DNA from: a virus
Reading direction: 5' to 3' (one strand)
DNA: 64,000 bases
IMG/VR virus record: IMGVR_UViG_3300017708_001323
Location: 1 to 64,000 of that record
Shown here: one piece after another, positions 55,170-62,732 of the stretch
Layout of the letters: every line of letters begins with the position of its first letter
Position numbering within the stretch: position 1 is the first letter of the stretch
Made by a program: the position numbers and the translations under genes
The notes under the pieces: model-generated
Databases searched by the model: none
What the model was told of the DNA's origin: nothing
The model's input: only the letters and a program-made list of their open reading frames with translations

Positions 55170-55852
55170 GCTATATCTCCTCCAGCAGATTCGATTAATT
55201 GAGATTTTATTCGTTTCCAAGATTCAGGAGATTCCTTGGCTAATTCTACTTTTAAGATATTTATTGTTTGATTTACAGTTGTTTCTGTAGTATCACTACC
55301 CCAAGTATCATTGAATTTTACTAAGTCTTTTATTGATTCTCTTACTTCTTTATGTAATGATACAGCATCTCTAACAAATCCATCTTCATGAACACTACCC
55401 TCAGAAAGTAATTCTGAAAGTTTATCATTTAGTTTTTCAACATTGTTTCTAAGTATTCCAAGTTCTTGACCAACTGTAATTGCGACCTCAACTGCTGCTG
55501 ATTTCTTAACCAGCGGTTGAAAGTGGTGCTTCATGTGATGATACACAGTATTCTCAGCAATATCTAATTCCTGTGCAATAGCCTCCGATTCTGACCCATC
55601 AGTAAAAAATCTAGCCTCAAAAGCAGACCTGTCATCATGGGAGCAAATAACGCATCTGGGATTAGCACCCATGTGGTACTCTCCCATATGATTTCTAAAA
55701 TGCCTATCAGAAGTATTTGCTCGCCAACCCATCTCTTGGTCCATTTGTTTCGGAGTTATATTACCCGCAAGTAAATCATCTTCGAGTCCATCTCTATCTG
55801 GATGTTGACAAAAGGAACAAGAGCGTTTTGTTATACGCGCCTCTTCGTCCAT
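55166..55852 (-). CDS. Small-terminase candidate with two Zn/HTH repeats, 228 aa
   Basis: ATG at 55852. Two tandem repeats each start C-x2-C-x-H (C12/C15/H17 and C67/C70/H72), continue with a helix-turn-helix-like segment (NITPKQMDQEMGWR; ESEAIAQELDIAENTVYHH), and end in His pairs. After ~115 residues comes a coiled-coil C-terminal half (LGILRNNVEKLNDKLSELL). DNA-binding N-terminus plus oligomerising C-terminus is the plan of a small terminase, and the large terminase is four genes downstream. The zinc-His repeat is unusual for that family. Could also be a transcription factor. Confidence 0.55.
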   Translation of the reverse strand: MDEEARITKRSCSFCQHPDRDGLEDDLLAGNITPKQMDQEMGWRANTSDRHFRNHMGEYHMGANPRCVICSHDDRSAFEARFFTDGSESEAIAQELDIAENTVYHHMKHHFQPLVKKSAAVEVAITVGQELGILRNNVEKLNDKLSELLSEGSVHEDGFVRDAVSLHKEVRESIKDLVKFNDTWGSDTTETTVNQTINILKVELAKESPESWKRIKSQLIESAGGDIA

Positions 55853-55893
55853 TGATTATCGTATGATAACCTTGTTATTCAATATTATTACCA

Positions 55894-56139
55894 CTATTGT
55901 GTTATTCTTGCGTAAACCGCACTTAGAAACACAAGCGAAGAGAATAAACCAAAGACGAAAAATGTAGCCTCGTTAGTTGATAAATCCGCACCTCTAAATA
56001 ATAAAACTGCTACCATCATCACAATCAAAGAAATTAACTGAACCATTATCATATCAATTATTACACTACGTTGTGGACTCCACATACCTAATGCCATTTC
56101 ATTCATTTGATTAATTGGGTTTGGTATTCCTGACATCAT
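55894..56139 (-). CDS. Two-span membrane protein, 81 aa
   Basis: ATG at 56139 (TAATG overlap; a second ATG at 56136). Two hydrophobic segments: SVIIDMIMVQLISLIVMMVAVLLF (about residues 24-47, followed by RGADLS) and EATFFVFGLFSSLVFLSAVYA (about residues 55-75). No signal peptide. Last gene of the membrane/GTPase operon. Role unknown; could anchor the complex or act like a small viral membrane protein (holin-like). Confidence 0.65.
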   Translation of the reverse strand: MMSGIPNPINQMNEMALGMWSPQRSVIIDMIMVQLISLIVMMVAVLLFRGADLSTNEATFFVFGLFSSLVFLSAVYARITQ

Positions 56140-56786
56140 TATGCTCTACCTCCGAATAATAAACTACGAGCAGTACTACCAACAGCATTACCAACGTTTT
56201 CCATCATACCGGGATTTTCAAGCGCCGCACCTAACGCTCCCTGCAACATAGATTGTTGTGACATAGCCAAAACTTGTTGTCTTCTCATCTCTGCTTGTTG
56301 GATAATTGCTGTTGATTGATTTTGTAAATTACTTAATTGAGCAACAATATTTTCAGCAGATAATGTTTGTAAGTCAGAAGGAAGAGTTGTAACGTCTAAA
56401 CTAAGAGTACCAGTTTCCTCGTCTAGTTTAAATTTAGCATTTTTTAATACATTTAGAAAAGAGAATGTAGAAATATTAGATAACATTTCAATCATAACAG
56501 GCATTTGAGCACTTACAATAAACTTTTCAACAGGATTTAATGTTTCAAGCATAGCCATCAAAATCTCTGTTTCAGAAGGAGGGGCTACAGGTTGTTGAGC
56601 AAATTGATTAAATTGATTATATTGGTCTTGCATTCCAAGCCCCGCCACAAAACCCTGTGCTACTGGTTGTTGACCAAAACCGAATTGTTGCTGCTGTTGT
56701 TGCCCAAATGGTGCCCCAGTTTGTGATAAATTGAGAGAAGATGTAGATTGTGGAGTTTGATGTGTATTTCCGAATATTCCTACCAT
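56139..56786 (-). CDS. Gln-rich protein, 215 aa
   Basis: ATG at 56786. First ~70 residues are Gln/Phe/Gly-rich (FGQQQQQQFGFGQQPVAQGF), prion-like low complexity. The middle is a helical/beta core (ILMAMLETLNPVEKFIVSAQ), then a coiled coil (VAQLSNLQNQSTAIIQQAEM) and a Gly/Ala-rich C-terminus. It may act as an oligomeric adaptor in the membrane operon. Family unknown. Confidence 0.6.
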   Translation of the reverse strand: MVGIFGNTHQTPQSTSSLNLSQTGAPFGQQQQQQFGFGQQPVAQGFVAGLGMQDQYNQFNQFAQQPVAPPSETEILMAMLETLNPVEKFIVSAQMPVMIEMLSNISTFSFLNVLKNAKFKLDEETGTLSLDVTTLPSDLQTLSAENIVAQLSNLQNQSTAIIQQAEMRRQQVLAMSQQSMLQGALGAALENPGMMENVGNAVGSTARSLLFGGRA

Positions 56787-56788
56787 AA

Positions 56789-57742
56789 CTAATTCACCCC
56801 TTGTGTATTCGGTATGGGGGCCGTGTTATTAGGTTGCTGATTAATAATTTGTTGAAAAGCAGGTGTTGGTTGATTTATTTCTAACAATTCTTTTTGGAAT
56901 ATCCGTAAATCAAATGTTACTGTAGTAATATCATTTATTCCTGTTTCTGGGTTTTTATAATGAGTGATATTTATTCCTTCATAGGCTCTAGCGTCTTTTT
57001 CTAGTAATTCAAAAAAAGGCTCATACTTCGATAACATCAAAGGTGTATCTGCATCATTTTTTTGCATCACACTAACAGGTACAGTAACAATGGAAACTCC
57101 TTGTTTTACTTTATCGCGTAAACGATTAGGATTCATTTCATATTCTCTTTCTTCTTCAGTTTCCCATTTACAAAGAAGGTGAAATAAATGTAAATGTTCA
57201 GGACAATAAGTTCCTCTCATTTTTCTACCACTGGTTACTTTATCCATTGCTAAAAACGCTTCAGCCTGTCCAGTTACTGGGTTTTGCCAATACATATCCC
57301 AAAGACTTCTACCAGTTTCATCATCACATATTTTCTCGTAAAGATTATCATATTGAATTAATTCTTTACAATCACAACCATCTACCACACAAACGTGTGA
57401 TTGCTTATTGTACCTGTATTTACTACCAAAAAGTCTTGCTGGAGAAATTAGACTTCTTTTTGCTGGCTTTAATAATTTATACGCTTGACGTATATCTTGT
57501 TTTCTGGCTTTTCTAGAATTACCATGAGTTGATGGATAAAAATTAACTTTAGGGACTTCTAAATTTTTTTGAGAAGCCATTTCTTGCATAGAACGTTGAG
57601 CAGCGGCTTGTTCCATTAAAACTGCTCTATTTAATTGAGGATTACCTTGTGCGGCAAGAGCCATTAATGCTGTTTCGTTAGAATGACCTAAAGAATTAAT
57701 TTGTTGTTGATTATTATAACCGGGGATATAATTAGATACCAT
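56789..57742 (-). CDS. Probable zinc-binding protein, 317 aa
   Basis: ATG at 57742. Cysteines and histidines are clustered: C118, C123 and C125 (HVCVVDGCDCKE), C139, C180-x2-H183 (YCPEHLHLFHLL), H188 and C191, suggesting one or two structural metal sites. N-terminus is Gln/Asn/Ala-rich. C-terminal third is a beta/helical domain (THYKNPETGINDITTVTFDLR). It sits between AbrB and the Gln-rich protein. Role unknown; possibly a scaffold of the membrane/GTPase module. Confidence 0.6.
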   Translation of the reverse strand: MVSNYIPGYNNQQQINSLGHSNETALMALAAQGNPQLNRAVLMEQAAAQRSMQEMASQKNLEVPKVNFYPSTHGNSRKARKQDIRQAYKLLKPAKRSLISPARLFGSKYRYNKQSHVCVVDGCDCKELIQYDNLYEKICDDETGRSLWDMYWQNPVTGQAEAFLAMDKVTSGRKMRGTYCPEHLHLFHLLCKWETEEEREYEMNPNRLRDKVKQGVSIVTVPVSVMQKNDADTPLMLSKYEPFFELLEKDARAYEGINITHYKNPETGINDITTVTFDLRIFQKELLEINQPTPAFQQIINQQPNNTAPIPNTQGVN

Positions 57743-57746
57743 ATTA

Positions 57747-57932
57747 TCACTTCTGTTGAGGAGTCACCTTTACACACAATTCTCCATCTTCATTAACATC
57801 AAACTTCCAACTTAGTTTTTCTCCCGCTGTGAGTTTAAATTGTTCAATTATCCACATCGGAACAGTTGTTCTTAGACTATTAGAGCCTCCTCCGGTTGAC
57901 ACAAGAGTGGTCTCATTATTCACTCTTGCCAT
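57747..57932 (-). CDS. AbrB/SpoVT-type swapped-hairpin regulator, 61 aa
   Basis: ATG at 57932, chosen because residues upstream in the open frame (MCTCQVTSS) overlap the GTPase gene and are not conserved in style. GSNSLRTTVPMWIIEQFKL and GEKLSWKFD match the AbrB swapped-hairpin pattern (SLRxTxP...LxxGxxLxW) common in archaeal regulators. Such proteins bind DNA as dimers. It probably controls this operon or host promoters; AT-rich intergenic DNA at 59651-59809 is a candidate target. Confidence 0.75.
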   Translation of the reverse strand: MARVNNETTLVSTGGGSNSLRTTVPMWIIEQFKLTAGEKLSWKFDVNEDGELCVKVTPQQK

Positions 57933-57994
57933 TAGTTGGCGCACCACTACCCATATCAAAAAGGTTACTGATGAGGTCACTTGACAGGTACACA

Positions 57995-58702
57995 CTACAT
58001 TGTTAATAAATCTAACATTGTAATTTCAACATTCCATCCTATTCTAGTAGCCATAAAACTTCTTTTTGTTCTGATACCTGATTTTTGTAAACGAATTAAA
58101 TCATCTCTAAAGGGGTCAAATACCTTATGTTCTCCTATTCTACCTTGTTGCCAAAGTAAAGCGGCGTTGTCATCAAAAAATCTGTCTGCTTTGTTTGCTA
58201 CTAACATTATCAGTTTAGGTGAATATTTTCTACCTTTTATTCTACTTCTTATGCTTCTATAACGATAATTACGAGAAATTAAAACATCACATAAATATTT
58301 GAATCCCGCAACTTGTTCCATACCTTCAGCCCCACCCTTCAAAGCCCTTTCATCGAACATATAGATTATCGCTTCCGCTTGTCGATATACCATATCTTCT
58401 ATCCAAAGATTCCAATATCTTTCTTGTCCACCTATATCAGCAGAGTTCACAACTCGCTTTTCACCTTTCCAAGATACTCTTTTTTTAGTCGATTTAGGTA
58501 AAATGTATCTTGTTAATATTTTATAATGTTCAGTTCTTTCATCAATAGGGATATCATACATCTCTCCGGGTGTTGTCATATAAGAATCCAAAGTGGTTTT
58601 ACCTACCATTGCTGTTCCATAAATACCAACACTACGTGGACGCCAAGCGTTGTAAATATTTTGACCCCATAGTGCAGCGCCTACTAAAACACTACCAGTC
58701 AT
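57995..58702 (-). CDS. Arf/Ras-like small GTPase with hydrophobic N-terminus, 235 aa
   Basis: ATG at 58702; a GTG at 58717 lies inside a GGTGA sequence and is less likely. Motifs: P-loop GTAMVGKT (29-36), DIGGQ (89-93, the Arf/Rab-type switch II with catalytic-position Gln93), NKAD (170-173). Residues 1-20 (MTGSVLVGAALWGQNIYNAW) are hydrophobic/amphipathic, fitting membrane anchoring. Extra Arg/Lys-rich segment (RNYRYRSIRSRIKGRKYS) before NKAD. Role: GTP-dependent switch, likely at the host or virion membrane. Viral small GTPases of this type are rare to my knowledge. Confidence 0.8.
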   Translation of the reverse strand: MTGSVLVGAALWGQNIYNAWRPRSVGIYGTAMVGKTTLDSYMTTPGEMYDIPIDERTEHYKILTRYILPKSTKKRVSWKGEKRVVNSADIGGQERYWNLWIEDMVYRQAEAIIYMFDERALKGGAEGMEQVAGFKYLCDVLISRNYRYRSIRSRIKGRKYSPKLIMLVANKADRFFDDNAALLWQQGRIGEHKVFDPFRDDLIRLQKSGIRTKRSFMATRIGWNVEITMLDLLTM

Positions 58703-58727
58703 ACTCAAAGTAATCACCTACCTTAAA

Positions 58728-58985
58728 TCAACTAAATTTATTTGTTAACCAAGAGCCAAAATCTGCTATTTGCTGATAACCCCATTCTACTGTTGATTCC
58801 CATAAAGAAAAGTCACTATTCGCTTCAAGAGCACTAATAATAAAAACCGAAGCAACTGCTACCACAACAGTTCTAATCCAACCATATCCCCATTCATATA
58901 CGTTATCAACTGTATTAGCCAAATGCATGGCTCTAAGTGTTTCTTCTACTGAATCATCTTTTGGAGTTTTGAAAATCTTACCCAT
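58728..58985 (-). CDS. Single-span membrane protein, 85 aa
   Basis: ATG at 58985. One hydrophobic segment (WIRTVVVAVASVFIISAL, about residues 36-53) between a charged N-terminus (KTPKDDSVEETLR) and an aromatic amphipathic C-terminus (WESTVEWGYQQIADFGSW). Between the GTPase and the coiled-coil membrane protein. Family unknown; probably part of the same membrane complex. Confidence 0.65.
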   Translation of the reverse strand: MGKIFKTPKDDSVEETLRAMHLANTVDNVYEWGYGWIRTVVVAVASVFIISALEANSDFSLWESTVEWGYQQIADFGSWLTNKFS

Positions 58986-58990
58986 CTAGT

Positions 58991-59650
58991 TCAACTCTTA
59001 TATCTGAGGTCAGGTGTTCCATCCTTTTTTAACCTCATGCCAGATTCGTTTTGAGTTGGCTTTCCATCTTTAGGAGGAGTTGGTAAATCTTTTACCATAG
59101 AATCAGTCATTTGATAAATTTCTCTCATATTAGCGGATTCGACTCCTAAACCTAATGGTTGTTGTACATTAGTATTGTGTGTAGGAATGCCGGGATTAAA
59201 AGTAGAATGATAATCTAATCCTAAATTAGCCATATTATTAACATCTCTATTTTCTGTTAAAAATGAAGGCGGTGACATAATTTTATCAGGATTCTCATGC
59301 ATCCATCTTAATTCTTTTTCTAATTCCATTTCTTGTCTTCTTAATTCCATATCAGACCTTCTTTGGTCAAAGTTAACTTGCATATTCCTGAACCTAGATT
59401 GATGTTGTCTTTGAAATTCCGTCATCCTAGCACGTTCTCTAAGATTTCTTTCAAAGAACATTTTGAATAAATAGTATGCTAAACCTTGTAAAGCAAAAGC
59501 ACCCATTGAGTAATTTAAACCATTCATCCATGTTTCTTCATTCACTAGCCATAATTTTGAATCAAAAATAGCAACTGCAACCCCAATCAATGCAGACTGA
59601 CTTATTATTAATCCCATCAATCTAATTTCGGAATCTGTTGTATCAGACAT
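58991..59650 (-). CDS. Two-span membrane protein with coiled coil, 219 aa
   Basis: ATG at 59650 with AAGGTG upstream (the GTG at 59656 is less likely). Two hydrophobic segments near residues 11-30 (LMGLIISQSALIGVAVAIF) and 48-67 (YSMGAFALQGLAYYLFKMFF), then a long Arg/Glu/Met coiled coil (residues ~70-130). C-terminal motif RLKKDGTPDLRYK is a known short signature in proteins of marine phages. First gene of the operon. Topology suggests a cytoplasmic or virion-interior coiled coil able to gather the GTPase module. Confidence 0.65.
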   Translation of the reverse strand: MSDTTDSEIRLMGLIISQSALIGVAVAIFDSKLWLVNEETWMNGLNYSMGAFALQGLAYYLFKMFFERNLRERARMTEFQRQHQSRFRNMQVNFDQRRSDMELRRQEMELEKELRWMHENPDKIMSPPSFLTENRDVNNMANLGLDYHSTFNPGIPTHNTNVQQPLGLGVESANMREIYQMTDSMVKDLPTPPKDGKPTQNESGMRLKKDGTPDLRYKS

Positions 59651-59809
59651 ATACACACCTTGTGAAAGGCCACGGATGGGGTCACCTTAAACCCTTCTGA
59701 GTAAAAATCCGAGGTTTTTACCCATTTGTCTTATTTATCTTATTATTAGTATGTATATAATAATTAATATATATGTATAGAGTCTATATTAATAATAAGA
59801 CAAATGAGA
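59651..59809 (-). promoter_or_regulatory. AT-rich intergenic region, promoter/terminator candidate
   Basis: One of the two longest gaps in the window. Reading the minus strand it holds A/T stretches such as ATATATTAATTATTATATA (TATA-like), about 100 nt before the start of the membrane operon, and a hairpin GTAAAAA/TTTTTAC (59701-59707 with 59715-59721). No ORF. Probably the main promoter for the membrane/GTPase operon and a terminator for the small basic-protein operon, with possible AbrB sites. Confidence 0.55.
59723..59806. repeat. Perfect 13-bp inverted repeat with ~58-nt AT-rich loop
   Basis: CATTTGTCTTATT (59723-59735) pairs perfectly with AATAAGACAAATG (59794-59806). The AT-rich loop contains further near-palindromes. 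It could be an operator, terminator or recombination site. Confidence 0.75.
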
Positions 59810-60163
59810 TTAACAGTTCCAGCGTTTTAGTGCAGCACCTTTTGGTGTTAATTTCCCATCCTTACTAGTCGGCCCTTTACTTCCGCCCATTCTAGCACAA
59901 AATGACTTTCGCCTTTTTGCTGCTTTACTACCGGGTTTTAGTGAACTTGGTTTTTTAGTAACAGGTCTTTTCAAGTTAGCACCTGTTTCTCTTTTTGCTT
60001 TGGCTCGACCTTTTGCATTTAATCCACCACTTCTACTATGTCTGTTTGGATTATAACCATGAAATGGTTTTGATTTTTTTGCTTTCTCAAAAACAGAATC
60101 TAACAATGCTGCTGATGCTTGTTGCATAGGTGAACAACAATCACATATGTCAAAATTATTCAT
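59810..60163 (-). CDS. Small basic protein of marine-virus type, 117 aa
   Basis: ATG at 60163; 8-nt overlap with the previous gene. The C-terminal 70 residues (LNAKGRAKAKRETGANLKRP, then RRKSFCARMGGSKGP, ending KGAALKRWNC) match a conserved family of small proteins in phages and algal viruses (a DUF6321-like sequence, by memory). The N-terminal 25 residues contain a CDCC motif. Function unknown; very basic, possibly nucleic-acid binding and packaged in the virion. Confidence 0.7.
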   Translation of the reverse strand: MNNFDICDCCSPMQQASAALLDSVFEKAKKSKPFHGYNPNRHSRSGGLNAKGRAKAKRETGANLKRPVTKKPSSLKPGSKAAKRRKSFCARMGGSKGPTSKDGKLTPKGAALKRWNC

Positions 60164-60890
60164 TTCTCACTCCTATCTCATTCAAGAAAGATTGTCCCTT
60201 TGCCCTCATTATTGCTCTTTCTGCGATTTCTTCAGGAGTACCAGTTACATCAATAGAAGGTTTAGCACTAAGATATTCTTCAACAGGTACATATGGACGA
60301 GTATAAGAAAAATCAAGAGCGTATATGTCATTTTCAGGGTAATCTCTACCTTCAAATTGGTCCATTACGTTAGGTTCTCCTTCGAAAGGTGAATCAGGGT
60401 GGTCGTGATTTCTTTCAGCCTGAGTTTCATCTAACAATTTCTCCCTACCTCTACGGGCGACACCGCCAGTCTGTTTGTAATTACGATGTCTCCTAGGGTC
60501 GGTTTCCCATTCCATTGTTTCAGGCTTTATCGGTAAGGTCGCTTTCAACACATCCCACGCTGCGGAGAAAGCACTCATGTCGCTTCGCATAGTGTAGTCT
60601 GTCTTAACAATTGTTGGTTTCCCACCCACACCTTGCTTTTTTGCACGTTTTCTTTTTGTCGCTGCTTGTTTCTCACCTGATGACATAGAACCTGATGTTT
60701 TAGGTGTTTTACTTGAAACTTTGATTGAAGGTCTGCATTTAGGATAACCTTTACCTGAAAGTTTTCCCTTGCTTCTACCACATGGTGGGTGCTTACCATC
60801 TTTAGTACGTGACACATCTACCCATTTTTCCTTAAACCAACGGTTTAAGTTTTTTACAATGAGCACATCGTGACAAGTACATCGTGTCAT
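60156..60890 (-). CDS. Basic protein with marine-virus N-terminal domain, 244 aa
   Basis: ATG at 60890, ATGA overlap with the cysteine-rich mini-gene. Residues ~15-80 (EKWVDVSRTKDGKHPPCGRS, KGYPKCRPSIKV, EKQAATKRKRAKKQG) match a family seen in cyanophages and large algal viruses (DUF5872-like by memory). Residues ~100-125 contain SAFSAAWDVLKA, similar to AFEISWNLLRKA in the 97-aa gene. The C-terminal half is acidic. Function unknown; possibly DNA-associated. Confidence 0.65.
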   Translation of the reverse strand: MTRCTCHDVLIVKNLNRWFKEKWVDVSRTKDGKHPPCGRSKGKLSGKGYPKCRPSIKVSSKTPKTSGSMSSGEKQAATKRKRAKKQGVGGKPTIVKTDYTMRSDMSAFSAAWDVLKATLPIKPETMEWETDPRRHRNYKQTGGVARRGREKLLDETQAERNHDHPDSPFEGEPNVMDQFEGRDYPENDIYALDFSYTRPYVPVEEYLSAKPSIDVTGTPEEIAERAIMRAKGQSFLNEIGVRNE

Positions 60891-61048
60891 AGAATTCCTA
60901 CCATTTTCTTAATGTTCTTTTGTTTGTCTATCAGTGCATAGCAAGGACATTTAGGAGAAGATACTGAACATTGATTACCTTCAATCATACAAACACAAGG
61001 TGTTTTTTTAGTACCACCGCAACAACATTTATCTTTCTTAAGTTTCAT
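60887..61048 (-). CDS. Cysteine-rich mini-protein, 53 aa
   Basis: ATG at 61048, stop TGA at 60887, with ATGA overlaps on both sides. Eight cysteines in ~30 residues (KCCCGGTKKTPCVC, QCSVSSPKCPC), followed by a Lys-rich C-terminus. Suggests one or two zinc sites. Both overlaps argue that it is a real, translationally coupled gene. Function unknown. Confidence 0.65.
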   Translation of the reverse strand: MKLKKDKCCCGGTKKTPCVCMIEGNQCSVSSPKCPCYALIDKQKNIKKMVGIL

Positions 61049-61218
61049 TTCTTTTTCTTCCCCTTAAATTTACCACGACAATATTGCACAGCCCAACCAT
61101 TAGCATAAGCAGATGGGTAGACTTTGAACTTTCTTTTTGCTGCTGCTTTTCCAGCAGGACATAATTTTTTCCAAACAGTGTCCATACCCACACAATGACC
61201 ACAATCACAACTATTCAT
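61045..61218 (-). CDS. Small basic protein (PSAYAN family), 57 aa
   Basis: ATG at 61218, stop at 61045, ATGA overlaps on both sides. N-terminus CDCGHCVG, then WKKLCPAGKAAAKRKFKVYP and SAYANGWAVQYCRGKFKG. This K..KVYPSAYANG signature is widespread in cyanophages and algal viruses. Six Cys/His-type residues suggest metal binding. Function unknown; small basic, likely nucleic-acid associated. Confidence 0.7.
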   Translation of the reverse strand: MNSCDCGHCVGMDTVWKKLCPAGKAAAKRKFKVYPSAYANGWAVQYCRGKFKGKKKK

Positions 61219-62090
61219 TTTTTCACCTTAACCTTACGAAGTGTACCTCGATTTTTAAAATGCCTAGCCCTATTACTACTTTGGTTTTCTAAAGTAAACT
61301 TCCCACCTTGAGTATGGCTAATATCTTTTTTATTATTTGAACCATAAATACCCCTGCGCCTACGCTCACGATTCAAATCTACTCGATATTTCACCCTTTC
61401 AGGACTAGACTCGTATTTTTTATCATAGGCCAACTTATGTTGTCTGGCCGCTTCAGACATTTTTCTTTTTGGTGCTTTAATTAGAACCATTTTATTTACA
61501 GTTTTTGGACCCGGAGGTAAAGGTGGTAAAATTCTAACTCTTGCTGCTTTTTTCTTTTTTGCTTTTCTTGCTCTTCTTATTGCAACTTGTGGATTATTTG
61601 TATTGATTTTTTCAGGTGAAGCGTCTATAACGTGGTCAACATTCATAGTCCCCGGACCATCACCTCTTGCAAATTTTTGGCCTGAACCCCTAAGCATTAC
61701 GGTTTTTACTTGAGGGGTACTATGTTTTTTATGAGGTCTAATTATACTCACAATGGTATTTCCATGTGAATGTCTTAACCCTTTTTCATTTACACCAAGA
61801 GGGTTTCTAAAAGAATCTAAAAAATGAGTTCTTACTGCTACATTTCTAGGGGCGTTTTTAGTATAATTACCTAAAGGACCCATAATTCCAGCATCAACTA
61901 AACCTTGTATAGTTCTAGTTTTTACTTCAGAGTTTTCATTTTCATCATGTACACGAAGAGGGTCACTCAATCTTTCAGACGCATGTCCTGCAAAAAACTC
62001 TGGGGGTAATTTTGATGTATTAACTTCTGGAGGCTCTAAAAGGGTATTTTCATCTTTTAAGATATAATTTACCATTATATCGGAAAACAT
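61215..62090 (-). CDS. Basic protein with marine-phage C-terminal domain, 291 aa
   Basis: ATG at 62090 (GGGGG upstream; an in-frame ATG at 62075 is possible). Residues ~165-190 are Lys/Arg/Ala-rich (RRARKAKKKKAARVRI). C-terminal 70 residues (RVKYRVDLNRERRRRGIYG, SHTQGGKFTLENQSSNRARH) resemble a common small family in marine phages (YR..L...RR..G..G....SH...G). The N-terminal 100 residues have no match. Function unknown; probable nucleic-acid binding. Confidence 0.6.
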   Translation of the reverse strand: MFSDIMVNYILKDENTLLEPPEVNTSKLPPEFFAGHASERLSDPLRVHDENENSEVKTRTIQGLVDAGIMGPLGNYTKNAPRNVAVRTHFLDSFRNPLGVNEKGLRHSHGNTIVSIIRPHKKHSTPQVKTVMLRGSGQKFARGDGPGTMNVDHVIDASPEKINTNNPQVAIRRARKAKKKKAARVRILPPLPPGPKTVNKMVLIKAPKRKMSEAARQHKLAYDKKYESSPERVKYRVDLNRERRRRGIYGSNNKKDISHTQGGKFTLENQSSNRARHFKNRGTLRKVKVKK

Positions 62091-62099
62091 GTAGCCCCC

Positions 62100-62435
62100 T
62101 CATTGTCTTCGAGCATTCATCATTTCTTGAAGTTGGTTTGCTAAATAATCCGCTTCTGCTCGCATTTGTGAAGCACCGTGTGGGTCAGTAGCCATCATTT
62201 GTTGTGCTCTTGCGTCCATTTCGTGAACTTTTTGACGCATAGCCTGTAGATTCATTCCTTGAGCAGCACCAGCACCAACTCCCATTTGGTTGTAATCTTT
62301 CAAAAACTCAAAGGCTTTTTTCATTGCTTCGGGTGTCGCTGTGTCTTGTGGTGATTTAGGAGAAGGTGGAGTAACAGCAATTACTAAACTCATTCCTTTC
62401 TTTTTCTTTTTTCCGTCCATTTTTTCTTCACGCAT
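62100..62435 (-). CDS. Helical small protein, 111 aa
   Basis: ATG at 62435, 2 nt after the 97-aa gene. Lys-rich start (MDGKKKKKGMSLVIAV), then two helical segments (EAMKKAFEFLKDYNQMG and MRAEADYLANQLQEMMNARR). No known domain. Possibly a coiled-coil partner of the small basic proteins. Confidence 0.5.
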   Translation of the reverse strand: MREEKMDGKKKKKGMSLVIAVTPPSPKSPQDTATPEAMKKAFEFLKDYNQMGVGAGAAQGMNLQAMRQKVHEMDARAQQMMATDPHGASQMRAEADYLANQLQEMMNARRQ

Positions 62436-62437
62436 AC

Positions 62438-62731
62438 TTACATCTCCTTTTCTTGCATCATTCTTCTAACCATAGCCACTAATTTATCTTTAGACATATT
62501 AGCAAATTCATCTTGTGGGACTTCATCATAATTATCTAGAGGTGTTCCTGTTGGTTCATTGTCTTGACGCATTGATTGTGAGTGTAATCTCGCAGCAGCC
62601 ATTTTTTCTGCTCTAGTTGTAAAAGGTGGAAAATCATCATTTCTATCAAAAGGTTGCTCTCTATGTCTATCATCTACAGAATCATACCACGCTTTTCTTA
62701 ATAAGTTCCATGATATTTCAAATGCATCCAT
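62438..62731 (-). CDS. Small acidic/helical protein, 97 aa
   Basis: ATG at 62731. Begins MDAFEISWNLLRKAWYDSVD, resembling SAFSAAWDVLKA in the 244-aa protein, then polar sequence and a C-terminal helix (MSKDKLVAMVRRMMQEKEM). Function unknown. Confidence 0.5.
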   Translation of the reverse strand: MDAFEISWNLLRKAWYDSVDDRHREQPFDRNDDFPPFTTRAEKMAAARLHSQSMRQDNEPTGTPLDNYDEVPQDEFANMSKDKLVAMVRRMMQEKEM

Positions 62732-62732
62732 T

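Noticed and set aside
57933-57995. N-terminal extension of AbrB up to 57995 in the open frame
   Set aside because: Overlaps the GTPase end, has a hydrophobic unlikely N-terminus, and a better ATG at 57932 starts right at the domain.
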